This document shows positions 57,070-64,000 of a stretch of 64,000 nt of DNA, piece after piece. Made by a program: the position numbers and the translations under genes. Positions within the stretch are counted from its first letter, which is position 1, and every line of letters begins with the position of its first letter. The notes below the pieces were generated by a model, which was not told the DNA's origin, ran no database searches, and saw only the letters and a list, made by a program, of their open reading frames with translations. The DNA comes from Pseudomonas fluorescens (GTDB lineage: Bacteria > Pseudomonadota > Gammaproteobacteria > Pseudomonadales > Pseudomonadaceae). The stretch is from contig LR782234.1 in NCBI GenBank assembly GCA_902825215.1, forward strand, positions 620,001 through 684,000, written 5' to 3'.

Positions 57070-57888
57070 ATGAATATGGAATCTGAACAAGTAATGTGCG
57101 CTGCCGAGCGCATCGCTTTAATTGAAGAGTGCAATGCATTTATTGCCGCACAACCTGTGCGGAGTGCGCGAGCGGCCAGCGTGGGTGTTGCCCTGCCAAT
57201 CGATAAGGACGAACTTAATGCGGCTATTATGGGCTCGGGTATTGCCGGTTTTGATGCAAGCATGTCCAAACGCAGTAAGCGGATCGTCAAGAACACTTAC
57301 ATGTACGCCGATCTTGCAGCGTTGTTGAAGTATCCGGCGGCTACGCAAAAAGAGCAGCGTTACAATGAATTCATGCGTCTGATGAAACTGGCGGGCTGGT
57401 TCGCGTTCAGCCAGCCCTATAACCGTTATCAGGCCGAGTCGCAAAAAGTGACGATGGACAATATTGCGCTGTCGATTATTCACGGCGCGGTGGGTGCTGC
57501 CGTCGGCCAGGGGCAGGCAGCCCTGAAAGTGCTGTCGACCGTGGCGGACTCGACCATGGAGGCGCTCAAGAATGAGCCGGAAGCGCTGGCACTCTTCGAA
57601 AAAAACTCGAAGAAAGCCGAGGGCGGCAACTTCTGCATGACCAGCGCTGTGCAGGATGCCGAGGGCGGGATCACCATGGCGGTTGCGGCAGTACAGTATT
57701 TCGCCAGCGCTCAGCAGACCAAAGTGCTGTTCGTGGAGTGGGCACCGACCAGTGTCGAGGTTTACAACGGCGCGGCCACCATGGAAATGGATGAAGAAGA
57801 CTATCTGATCGCCGAGCCCCTGATCGTCAAGGCGCTGACCGCCATGCGCGAGAAAGCGTTGAGCATGGAATTTGGCCCCAAGGCCTGA
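57070..57888 (+). CDS. unknown protein, second and longest of three divergent paralogues
   Basis: 272 residues. The ATG at 57070 has AAAGGA seven bases upstream. N-terminal ~60 residues are extra relative to the first paralogue. MSKRSKRIVKNTYMYADLAALL aligns with REDKRFIKNSMRWAEHNADL of the first protein, and AGWFAFSQPYNRYQAES with ANWFEFYSGQLWSVGWG. A helical hydrophobic segment (ALSIIHGAVGAAVGQGQAAL) could insert in a membrane but is short. The C-terminal half (GGNFCMTSAVQDAEGGITMAVAAVQYFASAQQTKVLFVEW, then DYLIAEPLIVKALTAM) matches the same pattern in the other two. No signal peptide. Function unknown. Confidence 0.78.
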   Translation: MNMESEQVMCAAERIALIEECNAFIAAQPVRSARAASVGVALPIDKDELNAAIMGSGIAGFDASMSKRSKRIVKNTYMYADLAALLKYPAATQKEQRYNEFMRLMKLAGWFAFSQPYNRYQAESQKVTMDNIALSIIHGAVGAAVGQGQAALKVLSTVADSTMEALKNEPEALALFEKNSKKAEGGNFCMTSAVQDAEGGITMAVAAVQYFASAQQTKVLFVEWAPTSVEVYNGAATMEMDEEDYLIAEPLIVKALTAMREKALSMEFGPKA

Positions 57889-57899
57889 TTTCGCTTAAG

Positions 57900-57925
57900 G
57901 CCAGAGGTGAAAACCTCTGGCTTTT
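57900..57925 (+). terminator. intercistronic terminator/attenuator before the third paralogue
   Basis: GCCAGAGGT-GAAA-ACCTCTGGC followed by TTTT: a perfect 9-bp stem with a GAAA tetraloop, 12 bases after the second gene. It ends one base before the AGGAG site of the third gene, so read-through is needed for the third gene and its level is probably lower. Confidence 0.8.
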
Positions 57926-57938
57926 CAGGAGTGGCCAA

Positions 57939-58595
57939 ATGAGCACCGGACTTGGTTGTAATGCATTCGTTTGCGCTGGAACGTTGGTTCTGGTGGCGAA
58001 CGAGTTGCCTGATGCACAGAAGACTGACGTACTGAATGCGCTGCTTTACGCGCAAACAGTGGCCGACCGCAAGGTAGCGAACTTTTCAGCGATCGCTTCG
58101 TGGAATCAGGCCAGAAACAGGGCGATGAGCGTGACCGGGGCACTGCTGCTGGGAGAACCGGAGATACATTTTCCAGTGCCAGCGCCGGCCAGTTTCACCG
58201 TGCTGACATTAGCGCAGCAGGCTATGCACCGTGTAAATCCGGATATGGCTGTTATTGCCGATGGCTGGCTTCAGGGGTTGCGACTGGAGCAGACACCTGC
58301 TGCGCTCCAAGTGCTCGAAAAGCATGTGGTGAAAGAGGAGAAGTGGGTCCGGTTCCTGCTCACGCTCGTCTCTGCGCAGGCCGGCATCAGCACGGTGGTC
58401 ATCTGCTTTCAGGCAGCCGACCTCAGGGAGGCGCCGGTTATGCAGCGCCGTTTCAGTGCTGAAGCCTTGATCGGAAACATGTCTATTAGCGCAAGCAAGG
58501 TGTTGCTGGAGTCGGAGGACTATGATTTTTCACGGGCAGCGATACTTTCGTTATTGGGAGAAAGGTGTCTTGAACAAATCGTTGGCTTGACCTGA
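57939..58595 (+). CDS. unknown protein, third of three divergent paralogues
   Basis: 218 residues; the ATG has AGGAG seven bases upstream. N-terminal CNAFVCAGTLVLVANELPDAQKTDVLNALLYAQ is more hydrophobic than in the other two but is not a signal peptide. TVADRKVANFSAIASW occupies the place of KRIVKNTYMYAD in the second protein. The C-terminal half, AALQVLEKHVVKEEKWVRFLLTLVSAQAGISTVVICFQA...FSAEALIGNMSISASKVLLESEDYDFSRAAILSLL, aligns in order with EALALFEKNSKKAEGGNFCMTS... of the second protein. A good terminator follows. Family and function unrecognised. Confidence 0.75.
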   Translation: MSTGLGCNAFVCAGTLVLVANELPDAQKTDVLNALLYAQTVADRKVANFSAIASWNQARNRAMSVTGALLLGEPEIHFPVPAPASFTVLTLAQQAMHRVNPDMAVIADGWLQGLRLEQTPAALQVLEKHVVKEEKWVRFLLTLVSAQAGISTVVICFQAADLREAPVMQRRFSAEALIGNMSISASKVLLESEDYDFSRAAILSLLGERCLEQIVGLT

Positions 58596-58626
58596 GCAGC
58601 TGTCACTCGAGCGTTCAGTCTGTGCA

Positions 58627-58664
58627 TCTGCCCGTCCCTGTTGCGTTCCGACGGGCAGACTTTT
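58627..58664 (+). terminator. rho-independent terminator of the three-gene array
   Basis: TCTGCCCGTC / GACGGGCAGA, 10-bp stem with a 13-base loop, then CTTTT. 31 bases after the third paralogue and just before cobG, so the array and cobG are separate units. Confidence 0.85.
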
Positions 58665-58740
58665 CATGCCAGTGGACAAAGCAGGCATAATACTGCGCCT
58701 TCGCTTGCGAAGCGCCTTTGCCACGCAACCGGTCAGCCCC

Positions 58741-60054
58741 TTGAACGAACGCCCGACATCTACCGCTATACGCCCCTCGGCCTGTCCGGGGTTGCTGCGT
58801 ATCGTCCAGGCGCTGGATGGCGGGATCTGTCGGATCAAGCTCAACGGCGGTTCGATCAGCGCTGAGCAGGCCGATGCCGTGGCCGATTCCGCCGAACGCT
58901 TTGCCAGTGGCGCGATCGAGGTAACCAACCGTGCCAATCTGCAGATTCGCGGAATCGGCGCGCAATCGGCGGCCTTGATCGACAACCTGCTCGCTGCCGG
59001 GCTCGGTCCGCGTACTGCTGCCGGCGACGACGTGCGCAATCTGATGCTCAGCCCTGTTGCCGGAATCGACCGGCAGATGCGCTTCGATACCAGCGCCCTC
59101 GCCGAGCCAATCCTCGACACCTTGCAAAGCCATCCGCGGTTCCATGAGCTGAGCGCCAAATTCGCCGTGCAACTGGACGGCGGCGAGGCGCTGGCGATGC
59201 TCGAGCATGCCCACGACTTATGGTTGTCGGCGTTCGAGCGTGACGGCGAAACCTGGCTGGCCTTCGGCCTGGCCGGCTGCCCCACGGATCGTGCGCTGGG
59301 TGCAGTGGCGGTGGAGAACGGCCACGCATTGGTGGTGGCGGTTTTGGAACTGTTTCTCGACCTTGCGCGTCCCGAACAGACACGCATACGCCATGTGCTG
59401 GAAGAACTTCCCGTGCTGGCGTTTCTTGAGCAGTTGAGCAGCCGTGTGCCGGTCAAAGCCATCAGTGACTGGAAGCGCCAACCTGCGCAGGATGATCTGC
59501 ACATCGGCGTGCATCCACAAAACATGGCCGGGCGGGTTTATGTCGGCGCGGTCCCGCCGCTGGGGCGACTCAATCCGATGATGCTGCGCGCAGCGGCACA
59601 ACTGGCCCGCCAGTTCGGCGACGGCAGCCTGCGCATGACGCCGTGGCAAAGCCTGCTGCTGCCGAATATCACGGCAGCGGATGCCGGTGAGGTGCTGCGT
59701 CGATTACAGGCATTGGGTCTGCTGACCGAGGCCACCGAGCCGTTGGCGCGGCTGATTGCCTGCACCGGCTCCAGCGGTTGCGGCAAAGGCCTTGCCGACA
59801 CCAAGAATGACGCCCGGCAACTGGCGACGCGCCTGCCCGCAGCGATCGAGGTACATCTGAGCGGCTGCACGCGTTCCTGCGCCGCCGCCCACTGTGCCGC
59901 GGCGACGCTGCTGGCCGTCAGTCCCGGTCATTACGACCTCTATTTTCGCGATGCAGCGTTGCCGGGTTTCGGCGCGCTGCACGCCTGCAACCTTACTATT
60001 GAAGCGGCCGCGACCCTGCTCGCCGCCCGCGCCCGGAGCCCCCTTGATGCTTGA
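58741..60054 (+). CDS. cobG: precorrin-3B synthase CobG
   Basis: 437 residues if the TTG at 58741 is used. It resembles sulfite/nitrite reductases: IRPSACPGLLRIVQALDGGICRIKLNGG at the N-terminus, FASGAIEVTNRANLQIRG, and the Fe-S cysteines in CTGSSGCGKGLADTK and HLSGCTRSCAAAHCAAA. It hydroxylates C20 of precorrin-3A in the aerobic pathway. A longer in-frame ATG at 58666 lies right in the terminator tail, and CATAAT (58686-58691) could be a -10 box downstream of it, so I prefer the later start, which matches where homology begins; neither start has a clear ribosome-binding site. First gene of cobGHIJ. Confidence 0.9.
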   Translation: MNERPTSTAIRPSACPGLLRIVQALDGGICRIKLNGGSISAEQADAVADSAERFASGAIEVTNRANLQIRGIGAQSAALIDNLLAAGLGPRTAAGDDVRNLMLSPVAGIDRQMRFDTSALAEPILDTLQSHPRFHELSAKFAVQLDGGEALAMLEHAHDLWLSAFERDGETWLAFGLAGCPTDRALGAVAVENGHALVVAVLELFLDLARPEQTRIRHVLEELPVLAFLEQLSSRVPVKAISDWKRQPAQDDLHIGVHPQNMAGRVYVGAVPPLGRLNPMMLRAAAQLARQFGDGSLRMTPWQSLLLPNITAADAGEVLRRLQALGLLTEATEPLARLIACTGSSGCGKGLADTKNDARQLATRLPAAIEVHLSGCTRSCAAAHCAAATLLAVSPGHYDLYFRDAALPGFGALHACNLTIEAAATLLAARARSPLDA

Positions 60055-60673
60055 TTACATCCGCGACGGTCAGGAGATTTATCGCAACTCCTTCGCGATC
60101 ATTCGCCGCGAGGCCAATCTGGCGCGTATCCCGGCCGACCTGGAAAAACTCGCGGTGCGGGTGATCCACGCCTGCGGCATGGTCGAAGCCGTCGACGGCC
60201 TGCAATTTTCCGAGGGTGCCGGCAAGGCCGGGCGCGATGCGCTGGCGGCTGGCGCGCCGATCCTGTGTGATGCGCGAATGGTCTCCGAGGGCGTGACCCG
60301 TGCGCGCCTGCCTGCCAGCAACGAGGTCATCTGCACCTTGCGTGATGACAGCGTGGCGGATCTGGCTCGCGAGCTGGGCAACACCCGTTCCGCCGCCGCG
60401 CTGGAACTGTGGCGCCCACACCTGGAAGGCAGCGTGGTGGTGATCGGCAACGCGCCGACCGCGCTGTTCTATCTGCTGGAAATGCTCGACGCCGGTGCAC
60501 CGAAACCGGCGCTGATTCTCGGCTTCCCGGTGGGCTTCGTCGGCGCCGCCGAATCGAAAGCCGCACTCGCCGCCGACAGCCGTGGCGTGCCGTTCGTGAT
60601 CATGCAGGGCCGTCTTGGCGGCAGCGCCATGGCCGCCGCGGCGGTCAACGCGCTCGCCACGGAGGTGGAATGA
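60047..60673 (+). CDS. cobH: precorrin-8X methylmutase CobH
   Basis: 208 residues. [25 protein letters not shown] and the catalytic His in VIHACGMVE are family hallmarks, with [16 protein letters not shown] and [16 protein letters not shown] conserved. Moves the C11 methyl to C12, giving hydrogenobyrinate. The ATG at 60047 has GGAG eight bases upstream and overlaps the end of cobG by 8 bases. Confidence 0.96.
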   Translation: MLDYIRDGQEIYRNSFAIIRREANLARIPADLEKLAVRVIHACGMVEAVDGLQFSEGAGKAGRDALAAGAPILCDARMVSEGVTRARLPASNEVICTLRDDSVADLARELGNTRSAAALELWRPHLEGSVVVIGNAPTALFYLLEMLDAGAPKPALILGFPVGFVGAAESKAALAADSRGVPFVIMQGRLGGSAMAAAAVNALATEVE

Positions 60674-61404
60674 TGCAGGCCATAGGACGTCTCATCGGCC
60701 TCGGTGTCGGCCCCGGTGATCCGGAACTGATTACCGTCAAAGCCCTGCGCCTGCTGCGCGAATCGCCGGTGGTGGCGTACTTCGTCGCCAAAGGCAAAAA
60801 GGGCAACGCGTTCGGCATCATCGAAGCGCATCTGGTCGAGGCGCAGAACCTGCTGCCGCTGGTGTACCCGGTGACCACCGAAGCGTTGCCGGCACCGCTG
60901 TCGTACGAGCAGGTCATCAGCGATTTCTACGACGAGGCCGCCGTGGCGGTCGCCGAACATCTGGATGCCGGTCGCGACGTCGCGGTGATCTGCGAGGGCG
61001 ATCCGTTCTTCTACGGCTCTTACATGTATCTGCATGATCGCCTCGCCACGCGTTACGAGGCCGAAGTGGTGCCGGGTGTGTGCTCAATGCTCGGCGGCGC
61101 TTCGGTGCTCGGTGCGCCGCTGGTGTATCGCAACCAAAGCCTGTCGGTGCTCTCCGGCGTGTTGCCTCATGAAGAGCTGAAACGCCGGCTGGCTGATGCC
61201 GACGCGGCGGTGATCATGAAGCTGGGGCGCAACTTTCCCAAAGTGCGTCAGGTACTCGAAGAACTCGGCCTCGCTGAGCGTGCGCTGTATGTCGAGCGCG
61301 CGACCATGGCCAATCAGAAGATCGTGCCGATGGATCAGGTCGAGCCAATGTCCTCGCCATATTTCTCGCTGATCATCGTGCCCGGCGAACGGTGGCAAGG
61401 TTGA
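60670..61404 (+). CDS. cobI: precorrin-2 C20-methyltransferase CobI
   Basis: 244 residues of the class III SAM methyltransferase family. [22 protein letters not shown] at the N-terminus, [18 protein letters not shown] and [19 protein letters not shown] are signatures. Methylates C20 of precorrin-2. The ATG at 60670 overlaps the cobH stop (AATGATG); a second ATG at 60673 has the better spacing to GGAGG and may be the real start. Confidence 0.96.
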   Translation: MMQAIGRLIGLGVGPGDPELITVKALRLLRESPVVAYFVAKGKKGNAFGIIEAHLVEAQNLLPLVYPVTTEALPAPLSYEQVISDFYDEAAVAVAEHLDAGRDVAVICEGDPFFYGSYMYLHDRLATRYEAEVVPGVCSMLGGASVLGAPLVYRNQSLSVLSGVLPHEELKRRLADADAAVIMKLGRNFPKVRQVLEELGLAERALYVERATMANQKIVPMDQVEPMSSPYFSLIIVPGERWQG

Positions 61405-63104
61405 TGACGCCGATCACTCCCGCCATCGTCATTCTCGGTCAGGGCAGCCTGGCCACCGCGCGGCGCATTCAGCAGGTGTACCCGGCGGCGCAGATTCACG
61501 GCCTCGCCGGGCGTGTCGACGGTGCCGATTGCACGTATCAGGAGTTCGGCGCGACCCTGCGTGCGCTGTATCAGCAGGCCACGCCGATCATTGCCCTGTG
61601 TGCGGCGGGGATTGTCATTCGCACGCTGGCGCCGCTGTTGCTGGAAAAGGGCGCCGAGCCACCCGTGCTGGCGGTCGCTGAGGATGGCAGCGCAGTGGTG
61701 CCGTTGCTGGGCGGCCTCGGTGGGGTCAACGTCATGGCACGCGACATCGCTGCCGGATTGCAGGTGGCAGCAGCGATCACCACCAGTGGCGAGTTGCGCT
61801 TTGGTACCTGCCTGCTCAATCCACCGCGCGGTTATGCACTGGGCGATCTGGAATCGGGCAAGCGCTTTGTCTCCGACCTGCTTGCCGGCCACAGCGTGCG
61901 CATCGAAGGCGCCGCACCGTGGCTGGATCAGGCGCAGTTGCCGCAGGACCCACAGGCGCAACGCACGATCCGTGTCGGCAGTGCCGAGCGTCAAGCGAGC
62001 GCCGATGAATTACTGATTTACCCGCGCAGCGTCGCAGTGGCGGTGAGTGCAGAAACAGCCGACCTGGCGAATGCCGTGCGCAGCGCGTTGCAGCAGGCGA
62101 AAGTCGCCGCGCAATCGTTGGCCTGCCTGCTGGCGGCTGACATCGAAATGGCCTCGGCGACCTTGCGCGAAGCGGCGCTGGAGTTGGGCGTGCCGCTGCG
62201 CTTTGTCGCGGCGCAGAATGATCTGTCGGCAATCGCGCTGGCTGCCGTACCGCAAGCGCAAATACACCTCATGCAGAATCTGGCCATTGCCGTGGCCGCC
62301 GAGCCGCTGGACCTCGAGCACGTCGGCCGACCGCGCGGGCGTCTCGCGGTGATCGGTCTCGGCCCCGGTGCTGCCGAGTTGATGGTGCCAGCGGTGAAAG
62401 CCGAGCTGGCCCGCGCCACCGACGTGCTCGGCTACGAAACCTACGTGCGCATGGCAGGCCCCTTCCGCGACGATCAGGTGCAGCATTGCACCGACAACCG
62501 CGAAGAGATGCAGCGTGCCCGTCACGCTTTCCGCCTCGCCGCCGAAGGGCGCTCGGTGATCGTCGTGTCTTCGGGCGATCCCGGTGTGTTCGCCATGGCT
62601 GCGGCAGTGCTCGAAGCGTTGCACGAATCGAGCGACCCGGCCTGGCACAGCGTCGATCTGGAAATTCTGCCCGGCGTCTCCGCTTCGCTGGCCACCGCCG
62701 CGCAGGCGGGTGCGCCACTGGGCCACGACTTCTGCGTGATGTCGCTGTCGGACAACCTCAAGCCGTGGTCGATCATCGAAAAACGTCTGGATCTCGCTGC
62801 GCAAGCGGATCTGGCGCTGGCGTTCTATAACCCGATTTCCCGTGCTCGACCCTGGCAATTGGGCAGAGCGCTGGAGATCGTTGCGCAGCACCGCACCCCT
62901 GAAACACCGGTCATGCTGGGACGCGACATCGGCCGTCCGGGCCAGACCTTGCGCACCACCACCTTGGGCGAGCTGACGGCCGATCAGGTCGACATGCGCA
63001 CGATGGTGCTCATCGGCTCTTCCACCACCTGCACTTTCCCCCGCGCCAGTGGCGGGGATTGGGTTTACACACCGCGCTGGTACGGTGAAAAGCCGCTTTC
63101 CTGA
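61404..63104 (+). CDS. cobJ: CbiG-CobJ fusion: precorrin-3B C17-methyltransferase with CbiG-like domain
   Basis: 566 residues. Residues 1 to about 310 read as a CbiG-like region: IVILGQGSLATARRIQQVYP, IIALCAAGIVIRTLAPLL, AVAEDGSAVVPLLGGLGGVNVMARDIA, and a C-terminal CbiG part (LACLLAADIEMASATLREAALELGVPLRFVA). Residues about 320-566 are the class III methyltransferase CobJ/CbiH: AVIGLGPGAAELMVPAVKAEL, VVSSGDPGVFAMA, LPGVSASLATAAQAGAPLGHDF and AFYNPISRARPWQL. CobJ methylates C17 with ring contraction. CbiG opens the delta-lactone in the anaerobic route, so the fused domain in an aerobic set is notable. ATG overlaps the cobI stop (TGATGA). Confidence 0.94.
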   Translation: MTPITPAIVILGQGSLATARRIQQVYPAAQIHGLAGRVDGADCTYQEFGATLRALYQQATPIIALCAAGIVIRTLAPLLLEKGAEPPVLAVAEDGSAVVPLLGGLGGVNVMARDIAAGLQVAAAITTSGELRFGTCLLNPPRGYALGDLESGKRFVSDLLAGHSVRIEGAAPWLDQAQLPQDPQAQRTIRVGSAERQASADELLIYPRSVAVAVSAETADLANAVRSALQQAKVAAQSLACLLAADIEMASATLREAALELGVPLRFVAAQNDLSAIALAAVPQAQIHLMQNLAIAVAAEPLDLEHVGRPRGRLAVIGLGPGAAELMVPAVKAELARATDVLGYETYVRMAGPFRDDQVQHCTDNREEMQRARHAFRLAAEGRSVIVVSSGDPGVFAMAAAVLEALHESSDPAWHSVDLEILPGVSASLATAAQAGAPLGHDFCVMSLSDNLKPWSIIEKRLDLAAQADLALAFYNPISRARPWQLGRALEIVAQHRTPETPVMLGRDIGRPGQTLRTTTLGELTADQVDMRTMVLIGSSTTCTFPRASGGDWVYTPRWYGEKPLS

Positions 63105-63113
63105 AATCCGTGT

Positions 63114-63141
63114 CGAGGCAAGTTGTAAGTAACTTGCCTCG
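63114..63141 (+). terminator. hairpin after the cobGHIJ operon
   Basis: CGAGGCAAGTT-GTAAGT-AACTTGCCTCG: a perfect 11-bp stem with a 6-base loop, 9 bases after the cobJ stop. There is no T-run, so the termination type is uncertain. Confidence 0.55.
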
Positions 63142-63394
63142 GCGAGATATCCAGTCAAGGTTCATTAGCGGCTTTTTCCCTTCGATACCGGGCGCTGCTT
63201 GCGTCAAGAACGCCGCTTTGCCGGTTTGGCCAATCGCGCCTTAGTTACTTTTCTGTAGCCGGATCATGCTCGTGAGTAACTTGTCTGTTATTTGATATTT
63301 CTCGGGTAATCATTTGAGTTTTGTTCTTTTTGAAGTTGCGCCGCCGGCGACATAACTTCGCCCAGGTTCTTTTATTGAATCAGGGATGAAGTTT

Positions 63395-64000
63395 ATGGGT
63401 GTCACGGAACGTTACGTCGGCGATGCGGATTTTATTTCCGCCGAAGAGTATTCAACGCTTGAACGAGCCTTCAGCAAGCTTTCCACAACGGCCGACTACG
63501 CAGAACTGGCGACGCTCTACGAGGGGGCCGCCCAGGTATCCGACCGCAGCGAAAAACTGCAGCGGGTAACGCTCTTTCTGGCGACGTTCGAGCGTCTGGC
63601 CAAACGCCGGTCTACACCTTTGCCGCCGGCAGTCGATCGAATCGAAAGCCGCGTGCGCGATTACGCTGCACGCTTGTCGGGAACAGTGCAGGTGTTCAGC
63701 GATACAGCCACCGCGGTGCCGAAAATCATGCACTTTGTCTGGGTGGGTGGCAGCGAGGTCGGCAGCATCCAGCGTGACTACATGAACATCTGGCGGCAGG
63801 TTCTGGCTGCTGAGAATTACCAGTTCAACTTGTGGTACGACAGTGACGCCTTGCTCGCTTTCGAAATGAACCGGGTGATTACCGACAGCGCCCGAGTCGA
63901 TGCGATGGAATCCGGCGGCGACACCGTGAGCAGGCCCGGTGAGTTGGCAAAGATGATTGAAGATCGTGCACGGGTATTGAAGCGCGAGATGTTCGAATTC
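63395..64000 (+). CDS. TcdA/TcdB-like glucosyltransferase toxin, N-terminal part (runs off the window)
   Basis: 202 codons are open to the window edge. The ATG at 63395 has AGGGA eight bases upstream; ATG at 63386 (3 codons earlier) is possible. The first ~105 residues are helical (EYSTLERAFSKLSTTADYAELATLYEGA), like the membrane-localisation bundle at the N-terminus of large clostridial toxins. Then VPKIMHFVWVGGSEVGSIQRDYMNIW and YQFNLWYDSDALLAFEMNRVI match the start of the GT44/TcdA_TcdB catalytic domain (IHFVWIGG and YDS motifs in C. difficile toxins). The DXD motif would lie beyond the edge. Such enzymes glucosylate host GTPases; in Pseudomonas they occur in long, insect-associated toxin-like proteins. 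No signal peptide. AT-richer upstream region (63240-63380). Confidence 0.75.
   Translation, partial: MGVTERYVGDADFISAEEYSTLERAFSKLSTTADYAELATLYEGAAQVSDRSEKLQRVTLFLATFERLAKRRSTPLPPAVDRIESRVRDYAARLSGTVQVFSDTATAVPKIMHFVWVGGSEVGSIQRDYMNIWRQVLAAENYQFNLWYDSDALLAFEMNRVITDSARVDAMESGGDTVSRPGELAKMIEDRARVLKREMFEF

Noticed and set aside
56083..58740. Cobalamin riboswitch upstream of the cob operons
   Set aside because: I found no B12-box-like sequence in 56083-56282 or just before cobG, though a weak or divergent one cannot be excluded by eye.

Overview
The window is a 64 kb piece of a Pseudomonas chromosome, most likely from the P. fluorescens species complex. The evidence is the high GC and codon use, many inverted pairs of the GTGGGAGC...GCTCCCAC family of Pseudomonas REP elements, a typical azurin, and gene neighbourhoods known from pseudomonads: amaAB, bra/liv, split urease genes with urtABCDE, oprC, and the aerobic cob genes. 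No rRNA, tRNA, CRISPR array, transposase or integrase was seen.

Layout, left to right. 0-2.2 kb: end of an ATP-grasp/alpha-E protein and a transglutaminase. 2.4-6.3 kb: small Lys-rich protein, LOG protein, azurin, nadE and pncB. 6.5-10.4 kb: LysR regulator divergent from amaB-amaA (lysine/pipecolate catabolism). 10.7-15.9 kb: branched-chain amino acid ABC importer behind a near-perfect sigma-54 promoter. 16.1-16.8 kb: long intergenic region with DnaA-box-like repeats. 16.8-25.4 kb: SDR, AGE epimerase, ureJ-ureG-ureF-ureE, desT-like regulator, an exported 27-residue-repeat protein and an AsmA protein. 25.5-32.5 kb: ferritin-like protein, LysR and AraC regulators, azoreductase, SMR pump, lipase, EamA permease, PsiF and AI-2E family membrane protein. 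32.6-37.0 kb: Hsp70-like gene divergent from cbpA-cbpM, then a SET-domain protein. 37.1-47.4 kb: one minus-strand nitrogen locus, urtABCDE-ureD-ureA-two acetyltransferases-ureB-ureC, with a sigma-54 promoter before urtA. 47.6-52.7 kb: copper cluster (DUF2946, PCuAC, DUF2946, OprC, PepSY). 53.1-63.1 kb: divergent cobalamin operons (cobL-cbiD-cobK and cobG-cobH-cobI-cobJ). 63.4 kb to the edge: start of a gene with a TcdA/TcdB-like glucosyltransferase domain.

How the genes fit together: urea is imported by UrtABCDE and hydrolysed by urease, matured by UreDEFG with UreJ as likely nickel permease. The two sigma-54 promoters suggest that urea and branched-chain amino acid uptake are tied to nitrogen status. 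NadE and PncB form an NAD salvage pair. The copper genes look like an outer-membrane uptake and periplasmic handling set. The cob genes cover most methylations of the corrin ring.

Most unusual content: (i) a three-gene array of mutually divergent, unrecognised paralogues (56.3-58.6 kb) lying between the two cob operons, AT-rich at its start, with an attenuator-like hairpin before the third gene; (ii) a leaderless 469-residue protein with a Pro/Thr-rich N-terminus and a C-terminal SET-like domain (35.6-37.0 kb); (iii) the large-clostridial-toxin-like gene at the right edge. Homology calls are from reading the translations; no database search was run.
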